Below, piece after piece: positions 1 through 14,700 of a DNA stretch of 64,000 nt. The stretch's first letter is position 1; every line of letters begins with the position of its first letter. Under the pieces are notes generated by a model, which saw only the letters and a program-made list of their open reading frames with translations, was not told the origin of the DNA and did not search any database. Made by a program: the position numbers and the translations under genes. Source of the stretch: Lichenostomus cassidix (taxonomy: Eukaryota > Chordata > Aves > Passeriformes > Meliphagidae); the NCBI GenBank assembly GCA_008360975.2, contig CM039179.1, positions 51,132,561 to 51,196,560 on the forward strand, written 5' to 3'.

Positions 1-1154
1 GGTTTAGTAGAATCAGTCCTTAGTGTATTCTAAATAAAACACACTGAACTATTTGAGAATGTGAGAGGACTCAGAATAATTCCCTAGGTAGTGAAAATAC
101 ATTTTCAATATTAAATTCTCAAATATAGCACAATGGAATTTTACCAGTCTTTCCAAAACACTGTGCTGAAGGGGAAGAACAAGCATGAGAAATATCCTTC
201 TGACAGGTAGTGAAATGAAAAGCATTTGAAAAATGCTGCTTTGAATCAAAATGCCATTCCAGCCCTAGCCATAACACCACATTTCCAGCTCTACAGCCAC
301 TTGCTTCCTTGTGAATATCCCCCTGCCTTTGAACACAAGTCCTTTATTATTCATTCAGCAGCCTTCCCAGGATGTTTGCTAAAACATAAGGAGGCATAAG
401 GATTTTAAACAATAAATAAGTCACCTCAATACCACTTGGTTGTAGATTAAACACAGAGGTTGCTGAAAGTAAAAACAAGATTTGACCTTCGCTATTTCAG
501 TACACATTGAGCAGGGCAATGCAGAGCAATGTGAGCAGGCAGTGTGAGCAAGAATTAGTACAACCTGCAAACAGCAGAAAAAGGTGCCTGTGCCATGGCC
601 ATCCACTGCTCTAGTGGAGCAACCTGCATATTTTCCAACTGAATTTTACTATTATGCTTCATTCCCTACATTGGTGTAAGAGACTGTGAATTAGAATAGA
701 TGAATAAGGGAAATAAAGTAGGGTTTCTTTCTTTTTTGTGGTGTTTTTGTTGTTCTTAATGTCTTGGGGTAGCTTTTTAGTTTTTTGGGTTTGTTTTCCT
801 ACTACTGCTACTCAATACCTACTCACAGAGAGCTAAGGACACAAATGTTACAAACAATTTTGACAAGTTGGAATTGTTATTGTTGTTACTATATAATGTC
901 AATTGTAAGTCTACCACCCAGAATATACTCCAAAAAAATTCATACACAACATATTACTGTATGTATTGTAAGTATTTGATTTGAATGTATTCCTGGAGAG
1001 CAATGCAATTGGTTGGGGTTTTTTCCTCTATCTTTCTGTGTTTCAGAACACACAGTAAATGCTTCTCTTGAGAATTGTACCCACATGTGCAGAAAAACAT
1101 TGACAACCTGTTCCAATGATTATTCAAGACAGAGAAATTTCCTTTTGATTTGAA
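1..1154. other. AT-rich host DNA, nothing recognised
   Basis: Only short chance open frames are present. I see no splice-framed coding signal, RNA gene or recognisable repeat. Confidence 0.5.
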
Positions 1155-1556
1155 TGTCTGTGGTGGGTTAAATTGCCTGACTGACAAAGAGCGAGAGGGG
1201 GGTCCTTTGTAGGCTGCAGTGGGGACACTTGCTCTGGCTTGGTCTTCCACTAGCTGCAGGAAAAACTGATCCAGTGCCTGGAGCACCTTCTCCCCTCTTT
1301 CTGCCCTTACTTTGGTGCCTGCAGGGCTGTTTCTCTCACATTTTCTTAATCCTCTCACTCACCATTGCTGTGTATTTTTTATCATTTAATGAATATGATA
1401 CTGTAGAGGACTCAGCAGCATCGCTGAACAGCTCAGTTTTGGGCAGTGATGGGATCACCTCAGAGTCAACTGAAACAGGTTCTGAGGTGGGTACAGCTTC
1501 TGATCTCACAGTAGCCACTCTTGCAGCCCTCTCGCTACCAAGACCTTGTCACGTTA
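1155..1556 (+). repeat. Decayed avian interspersed repeat, unclassified
   Basis: This block is richer in GC than its surroundings and reads like a multi-copy avian repeat I recall from bird genomes. The recognisable parts are a stretch around 1275-1360 (an 'acctggagcacctt' and 'tgcagggctgtttctctcac' section) and an end near 1530-1552 ('gctaccaagaccttgtcac'). The end motif recurs in this window at 44376-44396 as 'gctaccaaaaccttgcca', which supports a dispersed family. I cannot assign it to a named family; an ERVL-type internal or LTR-related origin is possible. Open frames across it are short and look incidental. Confidence 0.5.
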
Positions 1557-4500
1557 AAAAAAGTCCTTTACTGCTGTTTATTTCTATTACTTCTTTTACC
1601 TTAATATCAAATTATTCCTCTCCTCTAATTTAAAAAGAAGAATCTTCTTTATACAGTTCTGTCATCGGTAACAGTATTTATATGTTTCCCTGCCTCACCT
1701 GTTCCTTATTTCTTTTTTTGTCAATGTCAAAACAACTCATTCTCACACAACAAGAATTGGCCAATACATTATAAAGCAACCGTCATTGGGTAGCCTCACT
1801 CAAAAAGAGAAGAAAAAAATAAAGGAAAAAAGAAAATGGGGAATTTCAAATTATAGATTTTTACAATTTTTTTTCTTTTAATTGTGGGAGATTTAATGGC
1901 ATTGCACCTTGTTATTATTGACCATGCAATTTTTGTTTCTTGGGGACAGCTGGATATCATGAAAGTCTAGCAATATTTTTCTGTTTCTATGGAGTTGGGT
2001 TTGCCAATGAATCTTATCTGTTCCATAGCAGCTGTCATGACTGGGAGGTACTGAACACACTTTTTTTTAATATTAAACAATAAATAAATAATTAGTAATG
2101 AAAAGGGGATAAGGCATTTAAAATGTAACTGTATATCTTAAACCTGTGAGGTGCATCACATTACTTTGCCAGTTGTTCACAATCATTCTCGAACAGGAAA
2201 ACAAACTGGTAGCAAAACTAAATCCCAGATGGATAATAGCTATTGAATTTACATCCACCAGTGACACAATTCCACAAATGTTTTCCCTGTATAAGATATG
2301 AATGAAGAAATTTTAAATTTATACAGCATGAAAGTTACATCTACAGGAAGTTGATAGAAGAAACCAACCAAGGATGTTTGACTTTTGCGTGTTAAATGTC
2401 ATAAGAAAGGTCATATGCAGTAGTTGTGTTTCAGTGAAAGAAGGGGATAGTCTTCAGAGACATCTCATCTACTGTTCTGTATTTTTGTATATGTCTAATA
2501 TTCATTATGATGTAGTTGTAATACAAGAATAATATAAAAACAAAACAGTAATAGAAAGCATCAACATTACTTTCACACAAATTGAATGATAAAATTAGTG
2601 GTTTCCTCCATCTTCAGTAATCAGTAAGATAGATAATTAGGAGGTAGGCTTTGTCCATACTCCAAAAATGTACCAATCCAAAACAAAAAAAATACTTAAC
2701 TATGTAGGATGAGTTGTCACTGAGGAGGGGAACATTTTCCTCCACAGGAGTTGAATTTAGCTGCCCACTAGTGCCTGCATCTAATGCCTTAAGAAAATAA
2801 GAAATTTCTGTGAGAAGTGTAGAGATGAAAAAAGACCTATGGGAGATGTGTGCTCTTCTAAAGCAGAAGCTGGATGTCAGACAGGATAATGGGTATCTCA
2901 AATGTTACTGAACATATGTTTGGTCAACTGACACTCACTTTGATGTTTTTTTCAGAGCAATTAGTGGTGTTTCATTCAGCTGCACACTCTGCAGAGGCAT
3001 CCTGTGCCATCTACAAACCATGGAGTTGTTGAAGGCATGTGCACAGGGCTGACAGGGCAAGCTCACAGTGTTGTCTGAAATACCCTACATGATTCCACCT
3101 GGCCTGAGACTGCTGACTGTTGGTTCAGAACAGAGTGAATTTCCCTTTTTTTTTTCCTTCCTTTTTTAAAATACAGATATATCTGAAATCCTAAAAGGTT
3201 TCAAATAGCACTAGACTGCAATGTTCAGATGACTGTATGCAGCTCTTGAACCTCTTTGGCTTACAGTGGTCACAAGATTACACTGGACATATTAATAAAC
3301 TCTCCGTTAACTATAATGAGAACTTAAAAACTTGGCTCATAGGCAAACACCTACACTGAAGCAATTGAATTTTAGGATCAACTGTTTGAAGATGGATTTC
3401 CTCCTTATTTGGTTACCTAAATGAAGACGTGGTATTTGAAAAGCTGTAGGTTGTTAAAAATAACCATATGTAACAGCCTTTCCATTCATACATCAGATAG
3501 GATCCCATAAGATATCTCAACAAAAAATAATCTCTCTTCTAGCAATTAAATTCATATCTGAATGCTGAGTAATATAGATGTTTTGACTTCCTTGTGGCCA
3601 GCATTTTACTTTAGCTTCTGAGAATTTGTTGATAAATATTAATAAACTATAGAGGTATTTTAGAAACATATGTAATAAGATTCCCTGTAATTATTTCCTC
3701 TAAAAATGTGATTGAATAGACACCCAAATTCTTTATTAACACTCCATGCATTCCAACAGCTGAATTTCTTTTCAGTGTTATATTTGTATTATTAATAATT
3801 TAGAAGATCATTATTTTGTTTACCTTTGTTGTTGTCACTACAGTCTTTGTTGTGTATAAATGTTTTGGGGTAATTCTGTCTTTTGAGCATCATAAACAGT
3901 AACAAATGCTTTTTGATTCACTTACAAATTATAAGAGAAGAGCCATGAAATTTTCCTAACCTTTTCTGCAGCTCAATAAATCACAAACAGACAAGAAAGT
4001 TAAGCACTGCTTCAGTGGAAAATCAGCAGACAGATGTAGCACACATTCCCCTCAAAATAATTCAGAACCTGTTCCAATTTATCAAATGCCTACTTTATCT
4101 GTCAAAACAATGTCCTTTCTCAAATAAAGGGCATTGTTTCTGCAGCAAGAAAAAGGTTCTGATGTATTGTTATCTGCAAATGGATGGTGGAATAATGGAA
4201 CAACAGGCAGCGTTTCAAGCTAAGAGATCAAAGGGCAGAATACATTACAATTCTTGTTAAAATAAATTAGACTGAAATTGTAATTTTAATAAAGACATTT
4301 ATAACCTTAAACAATATTTTTTGAGTTCCCAGATCAGAAAAACAATAAGAAAATCCCTTTAAATATGTAAGTTGATGCATTTCTTCCCATTGTGAGAACT
4401 TCAAATTTCAGAGCTGTAATGTACATTAGCTGGTATCTTGTGCTGACATGACACTATCTTACATTTGCAGAGGAAATATTTTCCATTGCTTTATTCATTT

Positions 4501-7500
4501 TTTGCTGTATTTTCATATTACTATCATACTACAAAAGCATTCTTCGATTTTTAGATTAAGAATTTCTTTAAGCAAAATTTGATAACTCGAAATCTGCCAG
4601 GATAATTTTGATCTTTAAATGTTCACTGATGTGTTCTGATATTAAGTTGCAATATTGAATCAAACTCCTCCTTAAAATTAGCCATCCTTTCCAAATTCCA
4701 CTAATAAAATTAAATCAAGAATTAAATCCTTTTAAAGCCTTATCCTCTCTAGAGTAAATTAGAAAACAACAACCAAAAAAGTAAACTGTTAATAATTGTC
4801 AATTAACTGAAAAAGCCCAGGAGTTTTAAGTGTTTAGCAAATCTGTTTACTCAAACCTGCTTCTATTATCAAGCCATTGTAATGCTCAGATACTTTCTTT
4901 AACCTCAACATGTCAGATATTTATGATGATTCCTGCAGCCAGCTTGATCCTGAGCTGAACTGTGACAACTTTGCACTGATGTATCTGTCTCCTCCATGAT
5001 TGCATGTGGCTCTTTCATTCTTATATTCTTCCATTTTTCAATTCGTCTTTATATAACTGTGACCTCTGTCAGTTATTAGGTTTTTCTCCTTATGATAAAT
5101 TTTATAATATAAAAGAATCATCTAAGAATACATGATTGAATCAACTCCTTTAAAAAATTATTCATTTATAATCAGCTAATGACAGCTTCAAAAGTTTGCA
5201 ATATTACTTTTTTTTTAATAAACACTTTACAAACAACTTTATATTCATAATCTCTAAAACAGAATCTCAAACATTCTGCGAAAAGAAATTCATTGATCAG
5301 AATCACAGCAAAGTAAAAATAAGAATATTTTGCTATGTATCCTCTGAGGTTGGATTTATTTCCAATCTGGTATTATTTTGATGCCATTCTAGTGCAAGGC
5401 AAAAACTAAGCCCATCATCTTTAAACTTGGACATCTGTTAAAGCTCAGTTGTGCCAGCTTTTGCTCAACTGCATAAGTAGATGTCTGTGTTTATAAATAG
5501 TCCAGCTGAAATCAATTAGTCTGTGTACAGTGCAATACAGCTGATGGGGAATTCCAGAATTTTCCTAATTAAGATTAGACTAACACAGAAAGATTACTGA
5601 TATCAAAACAAGCTTTGACCATTGTGAAACTCGGTAGAATTGTGGAAGAATCATTGTATCCCCATTTGAACATCAGCAGTCCCCGGCTCGAGGTATTTCT
5701 GCACACACTTTTGCTACCACAACTGTGTGAGAGCATTCTCTGTTCTGTTACAGGCTGGGTCGACCAGTTTAATTCAGAAGTTTGCATCAGGGTAACTGAT
5801 TTTACCCACACTCTGCTAGGGAACACTCACATGAACAAAGTTAGTTACTGAAAAGCTGCAGGATGACTGCCAGCTAGTGGGTAGTGAGAAGAGGCTGGAT
5901 GATAAAAACTGTCACTTCAGCACAGCCCAAATGAGAAGGGGCTGTGTATTTGTATCAAAGGTTTGGAGGATTGGGCTAGCACATGCAGACTACAATTCAT
6001 TCAGAATGGAGACATTATTTAGCGCTCTTTGCTGCTGGAACTATTCAAAACACCAACCAAACAACAGAACTTTGTTCAGGGGAGTTTTGTCATATTGATC
6101 AAAACAAATTGAAACAGATAAAAAAAGAATCTTATTATTGAGTAAATAAACATTAATGCTCTGAGAGACAGACATACATATTCAAGAATCACTTCAGATC
6201 CTCATCCCACCTATTTGTTCAAGAAGTAGTTGACAATAGTTCTATCTTTTTATAAGTACATAGCTGGAAACTCATAGATTACTCTCTTTAAAGAATTATG
6301 AATAGATAAATTTTTAGGACAAATATTTACACTCACAAGTGATGAAAAGTAGGAAGTGAGAAACAACTGCAAATGTCATTTTCATTTAATAAAGATATTC
6401 TGTAGCTATTGACAAAAGAAAATGGTCATTAAATAAAGATTAATGAGGAAGTAAATTAAATTCAGAGAATGCAAAGATAAAATAAAAATTGTATCTGGAG
6501 AAAACAAACCTTTCTCTTCCAGGTATTCTTAATCAAAATCAGACACAAAACATAAATTGAAATGGTTAATTAGGACCCAGGCCAAAATCTCTAGGCAACC
6601 AGAATGCCAGCTGAAATTACTGAGGTTTTCAGATGCACAGACAATTAGGAATAGGATGATCCCAGATCAGTGCAATTTATACAGGGGACCACAATCTCTA
6701 TTGAAATCTGACTTTGGGTTGCTCTGGAAGCAAGCTGGAAGAATAGAAAGCATCCAATTTGAATATCAGCCATAAACTATCTGAAACCAAAATCAACAGA
6801 GATACATCAGTGTAAATGGTTAGCAAAGAGTAAATAATTTGCCATAATTCTCTGCAGAGCTGCAGCAGGAACTTTTCCTCAGAGTCATTTCTGATGCTGA
6901 GAAAGCAAATTAGGACCTTGTTAACACTACTCTCTGCTGCCTTGCCCATTACACACTCACTTCCCTCCATGAAACAAACATAAAAGTGAGACTAAAAATG
7001 AATAGATAATTCTGATGTGATAGCACCTTTCCCAGGGGAAAATGACATGACAGTGCACAGGAGGCTGGGATTTAAACCTACCTTATTTGTGACAATGCAA
7101 AGTGCCCCATGTCAAGTGAAAAAATATCAAAAAACCCGCTAATGCTGTCTTTGGAACATGTTCAGATTCATGTTTCTATATGATATTATATAAAAGAATA
7201 TCACACAGGATTTCTGCTTTGGCACAGTTTCCTTTCTTTTGACTACATAGTTCTTTTGCTTAAGGGAAAATTTGCTCAGCAATAGTTTGAAAATACAGTG
7301 CATAGGAAAAAAAGTCAAAAATTTGTATATTAAAATGGTCAAGGCTATAAAGAGTATATTCTGTATGAGAAAGAATGCTCACAGAACAAAAAAAAGTCAG
7401 AAAAGATTTGCCTTCTTAAGGAAGTTAAAGTATTCAGGAAATGTTTTATTCACTGATAGCCATAAAAACAGGATCTTGCCTCTTTACAATATGAAGTAAT

Positions 7501-8394
7501 GGAAGAATAAAATAAATTATATATAACTGATTTGACAAAGCTCTTCCTAACTGTAATAAAATTTCACAAGGTGGTCAAAAACCACATTGTTATCTACACT
7601 TTCCACTAATACAATTCTGCTCAATTATCATTTTTGCTTTGAAAGCGAGATTCACTTTTTGCAGAGGTGAAAGAAAAATGAAGCCATGTGTGTCACTCTG
7701 CTCTAAAAAAAAGAACAACAAAGTGGTATGCGGTTCATATTTTCATCATCATCTAACAGAAATTCACAGGAAATCAAGTGTTTAAGTGAATAGATATATA
7801 ATATCCTTATTTTTCACTTGGTATTCACATGCTGATCTTGTAATTAGGGAAAGAAAATCAAGACAGTTTAATCTGGCTTCTCCCAGGAAAATGACTTCAA
7901 GAATATAAAGACCTGTATACAGTTATTAATTTAGAAGTTAACTGTGACTAATACTTAGATGAACACTCAGGCTTATGAAACCTTGATCTTGTCTGCTAAG
8001 TAGCTTTGTAAAAGGTAGTCCCAGATGGAGCTCTTTTTCCATATATCATTTAGTTGAAGAAGAAAAAGCAACCAATTTCATTTACATTTAACAAATTATG
8101 TTGACTTTGGCAGTGTATAGTATCAAATCAAATTGCTACACATCATATTTTTCTCCAAAGTTAAAAATACTTGTGACATTGAGTAGATACTTAAAAATAC
8201 AGTAAAAATGACAATTAAAAATGAAATATTTCATGCTTAATTAAGAAAGGTTATGAATAACTTTCGATTTGGGGTGTTTTACAGTTTTTTATCATTTGAT
8301 ATACACATGAAAACAAAAACTATGGATCTTCCAGTCTAATACACAGCTTACAGTAAAGGGAACTTTGAATATCCCCTTAGAGATTTCGGCAATG
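1557..8394. other. AT-rich host DNA without recognised genes
   Basis: About 6.8 kb of AT-rich sequence with only short open frames on either strand. No exon, RNA gene or young repeat is recognised. Short A or T runs and TA-rich patches are common. Confidence 0.5.
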
Positions 8395-8470
8395 ATTTTC
8401 CACTCCATTACACCAATTTCATACTGGGGTAAGTCCATTGATGTCAATGGTGTTACATCAGCTTAAAAAC
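8395..8470. repeat. Possible ancient amniote repeat relic with inverted repeat
   Basis: An imperfect inverted repeat centres on 'gtccattgatgtcaatgg' (8432-8449); the arms 'gtaagtccattga' and 'tcaatggtgttac' match at 11 of 13 positions. From memory, similar 'ccattga..tcaatgg' palindromes occur in old interspersed repeats shared by birds and turtles. The family is not assigned. Confidence 0.3.
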
Positions 8471-11164
8471 AATATGACAGAATAGAAGATCAAGGTTATT
8501 CAAGCTCTTATTTATGGTTATGGAAAATTACACACGTCTGATGTACACAACAAGACTGTTGTTTCGTATTTCTTTGATAATGAAAATGTCCTCGTATACA
8601 AAAAGGCACAAAACTGAAGTTGAAACATAACAGATATTTACCAGCTAAGCATACATAGGTGTAGACAGCAAATGCTGGTTGTAAAATAACCATGCAAGAT
8701 GACAGCTGCTCAGCTATACTAAAATTAAATGTGAAAAAAGTTTGAATAGACTGATTTTTCAGAATTTATGAAGTCCCAGGGAACTATAAATCAGGAAGTA
8801 AATTGGTTTAGAGTTATATCTATTTCTGCAGTACTAGTATTTTATATTTATTTGTTTACCTCAGTATTTTATTTATATTTATTTTATGTTTCCAGAAATG
8901 TAACCAGACTGATTATTGAGAATTTCTGAAATAGGTTGCTCTAGAAACAATAGCCACATAAGTAAAAATGCTGTCGTAATCACAAAATTAACTACAGAGA
9001 CAATCTCTTGTCTGAAACATACAATTATCTAACTGGCTGAATCTTCATCATGTCTAAGGACTTTACCTAAGATCAGTCTGAATCTTTGGTTACTTTAAAA
9101 CACAGTGCTGCCCAAATATACCAGCAAGCTGTCTGCACATCTTGTCTGGCCTGTGGCAGAACATAATAGAGCTTTCTGTGAAAAACTCTGGAGTGCCTGT
9201 GATGGAGAATCAACTTTTCTTCTAGATACTCTTACCTTCCACAAGAGCAGAGGAGATAGCTAGAGGCATAAGATTCTCCCTCTCCTAGTTCAGGCTACAA
9301 GTAATGCTGGAAAGACTGCGAGCCCTTAGGGATCTGTGGCTTTACCCACAGAAGGGAGTATACATAGACAGTAAACATGGATGAGTAACTGTTTTATTCT
9401 CAAGCAGACCTGGGTATCATGTGCTCATGGAATCCTGTGTTGCCTCATTTAGCTTTTCACTTATAGAACTTCCAGATTTTTTTTCTATTGGAGCAATACC
9501 TAGTACTACCTTCACTTATCTTGTATTTTTGCAGTAATTTTTTTGTCTAAGAGTACTTTGCATTTTTACTTACTGAATTTTGCATGCTTTTTCTTTAATA
9601 CATTTTATATAATTTATGTAAATATTTTTAAATTCTATTGCCAAACACTCTTTACATCCCCTTCTTCTGCAGCTTGGTGTGATTTATAGGGTAAGCGCAC
9701 GTGCTCTTAAATTGTCAAAATCAGTAATGGAGAACTGAGATAAACTTGGGTCATTCTCCTATAATTTTTCTCTTTCCTTCATTTTTCCAATATTATTGTT
9801 ATCCTTTCTTTAACACTCTGTCAATAATTTTCCAACTAGGCCATTTTTGCTATAGGAAAACATGACATGGGATGATGTCAACAGCTCAAAATTTGCAACT
9901 TTCACTGCTTTTTAATTCTCACAGAGGCTACTCTCTTGGAAAAGGACAAATGGTATATTGTTTGAATGTAAATATGTGAATTGTTTCTTGTCACCTTAAT
10001 TGTGTGGCTGGATTTTGGCACGGGTGTTTTATTTACTTTATGTCTGCAAACAGATACAGGCTTAGAATTCAATTATTACAAGGAATTGTGAGTAAGGCTA
10101 CTCTGTATAAATGCAGCAGTACCCACTAGTTGCTGTATTTTCTTCTGAAACATTTTGGAGGAGAATGGACAGTATGATAACTGGGTATAAAATCCTTTTA
10201 CTTTATAAAGCATCACATTTCAGGATCTAAATTTAGTGGCTTACAGGGTAGGTAACTACTTATCAGAAGGAAATCCAATCTATTTGCCTAAACATACATA
10301 TATAATACCATCCAAAATATAAAAACTAGATTATCAAACTCAGCCTTTAGCTTCAGAAAGGTATTTATTGACAGTACATTCTTTGTTATATCTTTCCTGA
10401 GCAAAAAGAACCTTGGACATGTAGATCACATGTAGACTGATTCATGAAACACTAAATTTAGGTTTTTTGAATCTATGCTGGACCTCAAAATAAATATCAG
10501 GTTAATCTAACTGAACTATCAAAACAAACAAACAAAACCCAAACCCCAAAACCTTAAAAACTGTTGAAAGAAAAAAAAATCAAACATTAATACAAAACCT
10601 AAACTTACTAAGTGAATTATAAAAAAAGTGGAAAAATATTGATGTAAGCAAGAATGACACAAGTCTATATGGAAACATACCATGGAGAACTTTGACAGAA
10701 AGACACATATTGATTTAAAAAATACTTTGAGTTAGTGCAAAAGAATGGATGGTTTGCTGATTGTCCTGTGTAAAAAAAGTAAGCTAAATTAGACAGGACC
10801 CTCTGTCAGGTCTTTCTTCCTGTTACAGGCTTATTTCAGGCTGAACTGAGCCACCTTCTGGAAATGTCTGTCTTCTTTTATTTTGAATTAAAGTAGTCAA
10901 GTCTCATACACTAGCATCTAACATTCAGATGACTACAGTTCAGTAAGGTTAATCCCATCCTGTCTTTCTCCTACACCAATTGTTTCATAGAGTTTTAATC
11001 TCATTGTGCTTTAAAATTTACATGAGTGGGGTAAAAGTAGATTGCTGGAAAATAACTTCACTACTTCCTGGATTAGCTCATTGATCAGTGTTTTTCAATG
11101 ATATATTAACAGCTAGCAAGCTGTCTCCAAATAATGTTTTTTCCTATTTAGGCCTTTGAAGTCT
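8471..11164. other. AT-rich host DNA, nothing recognised
   Basis: No coding, RNA or repeat signal stands out beyond simple A/T-rich patches. Confidence 0.5.
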
Positions 11165-11529
11165 TTGACAGTCAGAGTTAAGGCTGTTCAGTCTGGAGAA
11201 GAGAAGGCTCCAGGGAGATCTTACAGAAGCTAACAGGCTGGAGAGGGACATCTTCAAGGGTATGTAGTGATAGAACAAGTGGGAATGGCTTCAAAGAAAA
11301 AAAGAATAAATTTAGATTAGTTGTAAGGAAGAAATTCTTTACTGTGAGCCACTGGAACCGGTTGCCCCAAAAAACTGTGGACACCTCATTCCTGGAAATG
11401 TTCAAGGTCAGGCTGGTTGGAGCTCTGAGTAACTCTGGTCTAGTGGAAGGCTCCCTGCCCATGGTAGAGGGTTGGAACAAGAGGATCTTTAAGGTTCCTT
11501 CCAAACCAAGCTATTCTATGATTCCATGA
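11165..11529 (+). mobile_element. CR1 LINE fragment (3' end)
   Basis: The block follows the 3' region of avian CR1 in order: 'ctgttcagtctggagaag' near 11186, an 'aaggaagaaattctttact' part near 11323, 'ctggtctagtggaagg' near 11433, and the terminal 'attctatgattccatga' tail near 11511-11527. It is 5'-truncated, as is normal for CR1, and carries no RT domain. Short open frames on both strands here are incidental. Confidence 0.9.
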
Positions 11530-11771
11530 TAAATCTCCAGAGGGTTTTGAGGGTTTATTTTCTTTTGATATTTGTACTAAAAAACTATTTCTATGGTTGG
11601 TCAGCTGCAGGTATTGGGAAAATAATGTTTTGGACATAACTTTTGATGAAGACAAGTTTGTAAACGGTGGCAGTTTGTTCTTGGCTGACTGTCAAGAAGC
11701 CCACTCAGCTGCCCTCTCACTCCCCATCCTGAGCAGGAAGGGGAGAAAAAGAGGTAGAAGAGTGGAAACAA

Positions 11772-11791
11772 AGAGAGAGAGAGAGAGAGAA
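11772..11791. repeat. (GA)n microsatellite
   Basis: About ten uninterrupted AG units lie just downstream of 'gaaacaa'. Confidence 0.9.
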
Positions 11792-14700
11792 GTAAAATGA
11801 GTTTAGGCTACTGGTAAATGATATAATTCCCATAAAGTGAGAAATAGGGGCTTTTGGCCTGTGGGATTTTGAGCCAATATTTCTAACAGCACAGGAGAGT
11901 GTCCTTCCTGAAACACACAATGCAGGAATTATGGATGAGTAGATGTGAAGCATGGTGAGAACTTACTACACTTCTGTTGGAGCTTTATTGCTCTCTAGGG
12001 AAAAATTATTCTCACAGAACTTAGGGCATAATTCTTTAGCAGTTAAGACACATGCCTTGGAACAGTATACAAGAATTTAATTATTTTCTTCTGGATGGTT
12101 TATACATTTTATAAACAAATAATTTTGGCTGCAAAGCAGAAATACTCCTTCAAATTCAAAAGCATTCAAAGGAGACCAAAATGTTTGGAAAAGCCACTTC
12201 TACAAGATATATTAGTAATTTTCTGCCAGATTTGAAAGCATGGATAGGTAATGTGCCATATGTGACACTTTAACTAATTTAAAGAACCATCTAGATCCTT
12301 TGCATTTACTATATGGTAGCTATTCAGTATTAAATAGCATGGACTATTTTTCACATTCACTGTGAGATCCATAGGGATTGAAAGACTTTTCTGTGGGATC
12401 ATGTTCCTTAATTATTGCCTATTTTTTGTAAATTATTTCTCTGGGTCTTTCTTATGACGACAGCTCTTGCAAGCCCTTCAAATATGCACAATCAGATTAG
12501 AAATGCTTAGGCTGTATCCAAAGCCTGCAAAAGTTAATAGGAATGTTCTCACTGATTTCAGTGGCTTTGTCTACAGTTAAAAGATATGCAAGTTGAAGTC
12601 CATCATTCATTTCTATGTGTCAATACAGGGATGTTTCTTTGAATGTCAGATACTTTAATGCCAGTTCATGGTAAATTAACCTCATTGCTTGTACATGCTA
12701 AAAGACAATTTCATCAAGTCAAATCATATATGCAGTCAGCACAAAGCATTCTTCATTTGCCTTATACAGCATATTTAAGGCTAAACAATTGGTTTATGTC
12801 TTTTCAATTCCATATTTGTCCTGTTGAACCAGAATTTGTCTTAATGCCTATTGAATCTAAAATTGCAGAATTGTGTCTGAATCACTGTAAACCACCTTTT
12901 CTCTTAAATGCCCAGTCTCAATTTTAGTAACAGAGGAGTAAGACCTGCATACCAGCCCTTTCTTGTTTCCTTGCTTTTCTGATTTCACATGTATAGGTTT
13001 GTTAATTTTTTAGAAGATGCAGTTCACAATAGAGTTAGCAAGTCGTTAAAACACACAGTGAACATCTTTCCCATAACCTCTGTGAAAACCAGTGCCATGA
13101 ATTTGCATGTTCAGGACAGCATTTTCAAATGGGACAAACTGAGTTCTTTCAACTATCTTGTATACTGGTGCTTCAAAATATTTTTTGAAGTAAGTATGTT
13201 GTTCCTAATGTATACACTTTTTTTCTGAGACTGAGCTAAACCAAATTTTTAATCCATCAATAAATTGATTTTGTTTCACACAGTTATATATTGTAATCTT
13301 TTGCTTTAATTATTTGGTTATTATTCATTTTATTTATTCCATTAAAGGGAATTCAGAAGAGGAAAATTATTGTTTCAGCTCAAACCAACAGGAACATTTT
13401 TGATTATCATTTTTTCAAACCAACACCCAGCAAAATTTCTTTGAATAAATTTTTGTCCACTTCATCCTCAAGATTTTTACCCTCAAAAGTTTATGTTTTT
13501 TCTTAAAAGGCATTTAAAATTTAAAATAAAAATTTGTGTTGCAAGAAAAAAATGTGAAAAATGTACCTTAACAATGCCATATTTCAATTACTATAAAGCT
13601 GGTTTGGGGGGTTTTTTCAGACTCCAGAAGATTAACTGTTTTTCACAGATTTTTGTAATATTTACATGATTATCAGTAAACAGGTAACAAATGTATCTTT
13701 GAGAACTATCACAGATACAGCATAGACATAAAAATTAATAAATTTTACCCAATACTTTCAGCATTAATATCTGGCTTTCTTATGCTGTATCCAATGCCAA
13801 CTTCAAATTAATTTTGAACTCACTATCCAGGCATATTCACTGGCAATCTTAGTCTTAATCTGATCTACTGTTTCTGTTCTCATCTTTATTTCAGATTCCT
13901 ACAATTTTTTCTCAGTTAACCTCTCAAAATTTTGGCATCCTCTGTCCTTGAACATGCTATATTATTTCAATGTTTCCATGTTTCCTTTACTCCCTAATTA
14001 AAACCATATTTCCTGTTATATTTTTTCTTGTAAAGCACTTCCCTCTTTCATTTTAGGAGTACAGTTTTCATTACTTTCCTTTGTCTCATTTAAAAATATT
14101 GAAATGCTTGAGGGTTTCAGAATGAAAGATCTTTTAAAACTAAAGGTGTTTCTTACCTCCTCTTTAGCTGGCACTCATTTTTGTAAAAAGAATGAAGTGT
14201 TTTCTGAATGACTTACAATTATTGTCTTTATGTGGTAACAGCATCACCCATCTCAAGGTAATTTCCTTAGTTCACAAGTGCTCCAGTTAAAGTGCCATTG
14301 ATTACTCAAAACTAGGTACTTTTACAAAGGTCTGGCTATGGGTCCTCCTAAGAACAGTTCATCTTCTCAAAAAAGATGTTTGAGAGACAAATATCCTCTT
14401 CAAGAGGCAGCCTTCTCTTTCTTTTTTTTCTTTTTGTTTTCTCCACAGGAAAGTTTGTTATAATTGCTCACACTTCAGCATGAATTGACATTTGAAATCA
14501 CTGGAAAGAACTCTCTGTAGTCCTATGCTGCTCACAGATCTCTAGTGTCGTCTTTCACAATCCAGTGCAAAAGTCTCAGACATTTTTTCAATGACACTTG
14601 ACATATATTTTTAGGCTGTTTTATAACTTTTGTAGTCCAAACACTTGCTCTAAATTGACATCAACTTTTGTTCAGGTTTTATTTGGCAATACTGACTTAA

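Noticed and set aside
954..1633. 134-codon open frames on both strands
   Set aside because: They overlap each other and lie largely in a decayed interspersed repeat.
5490..5510. MEF2-like site 'tttataaatag'
   Set aside because: A single AT-rich motif in AT-rich DNA without other support.
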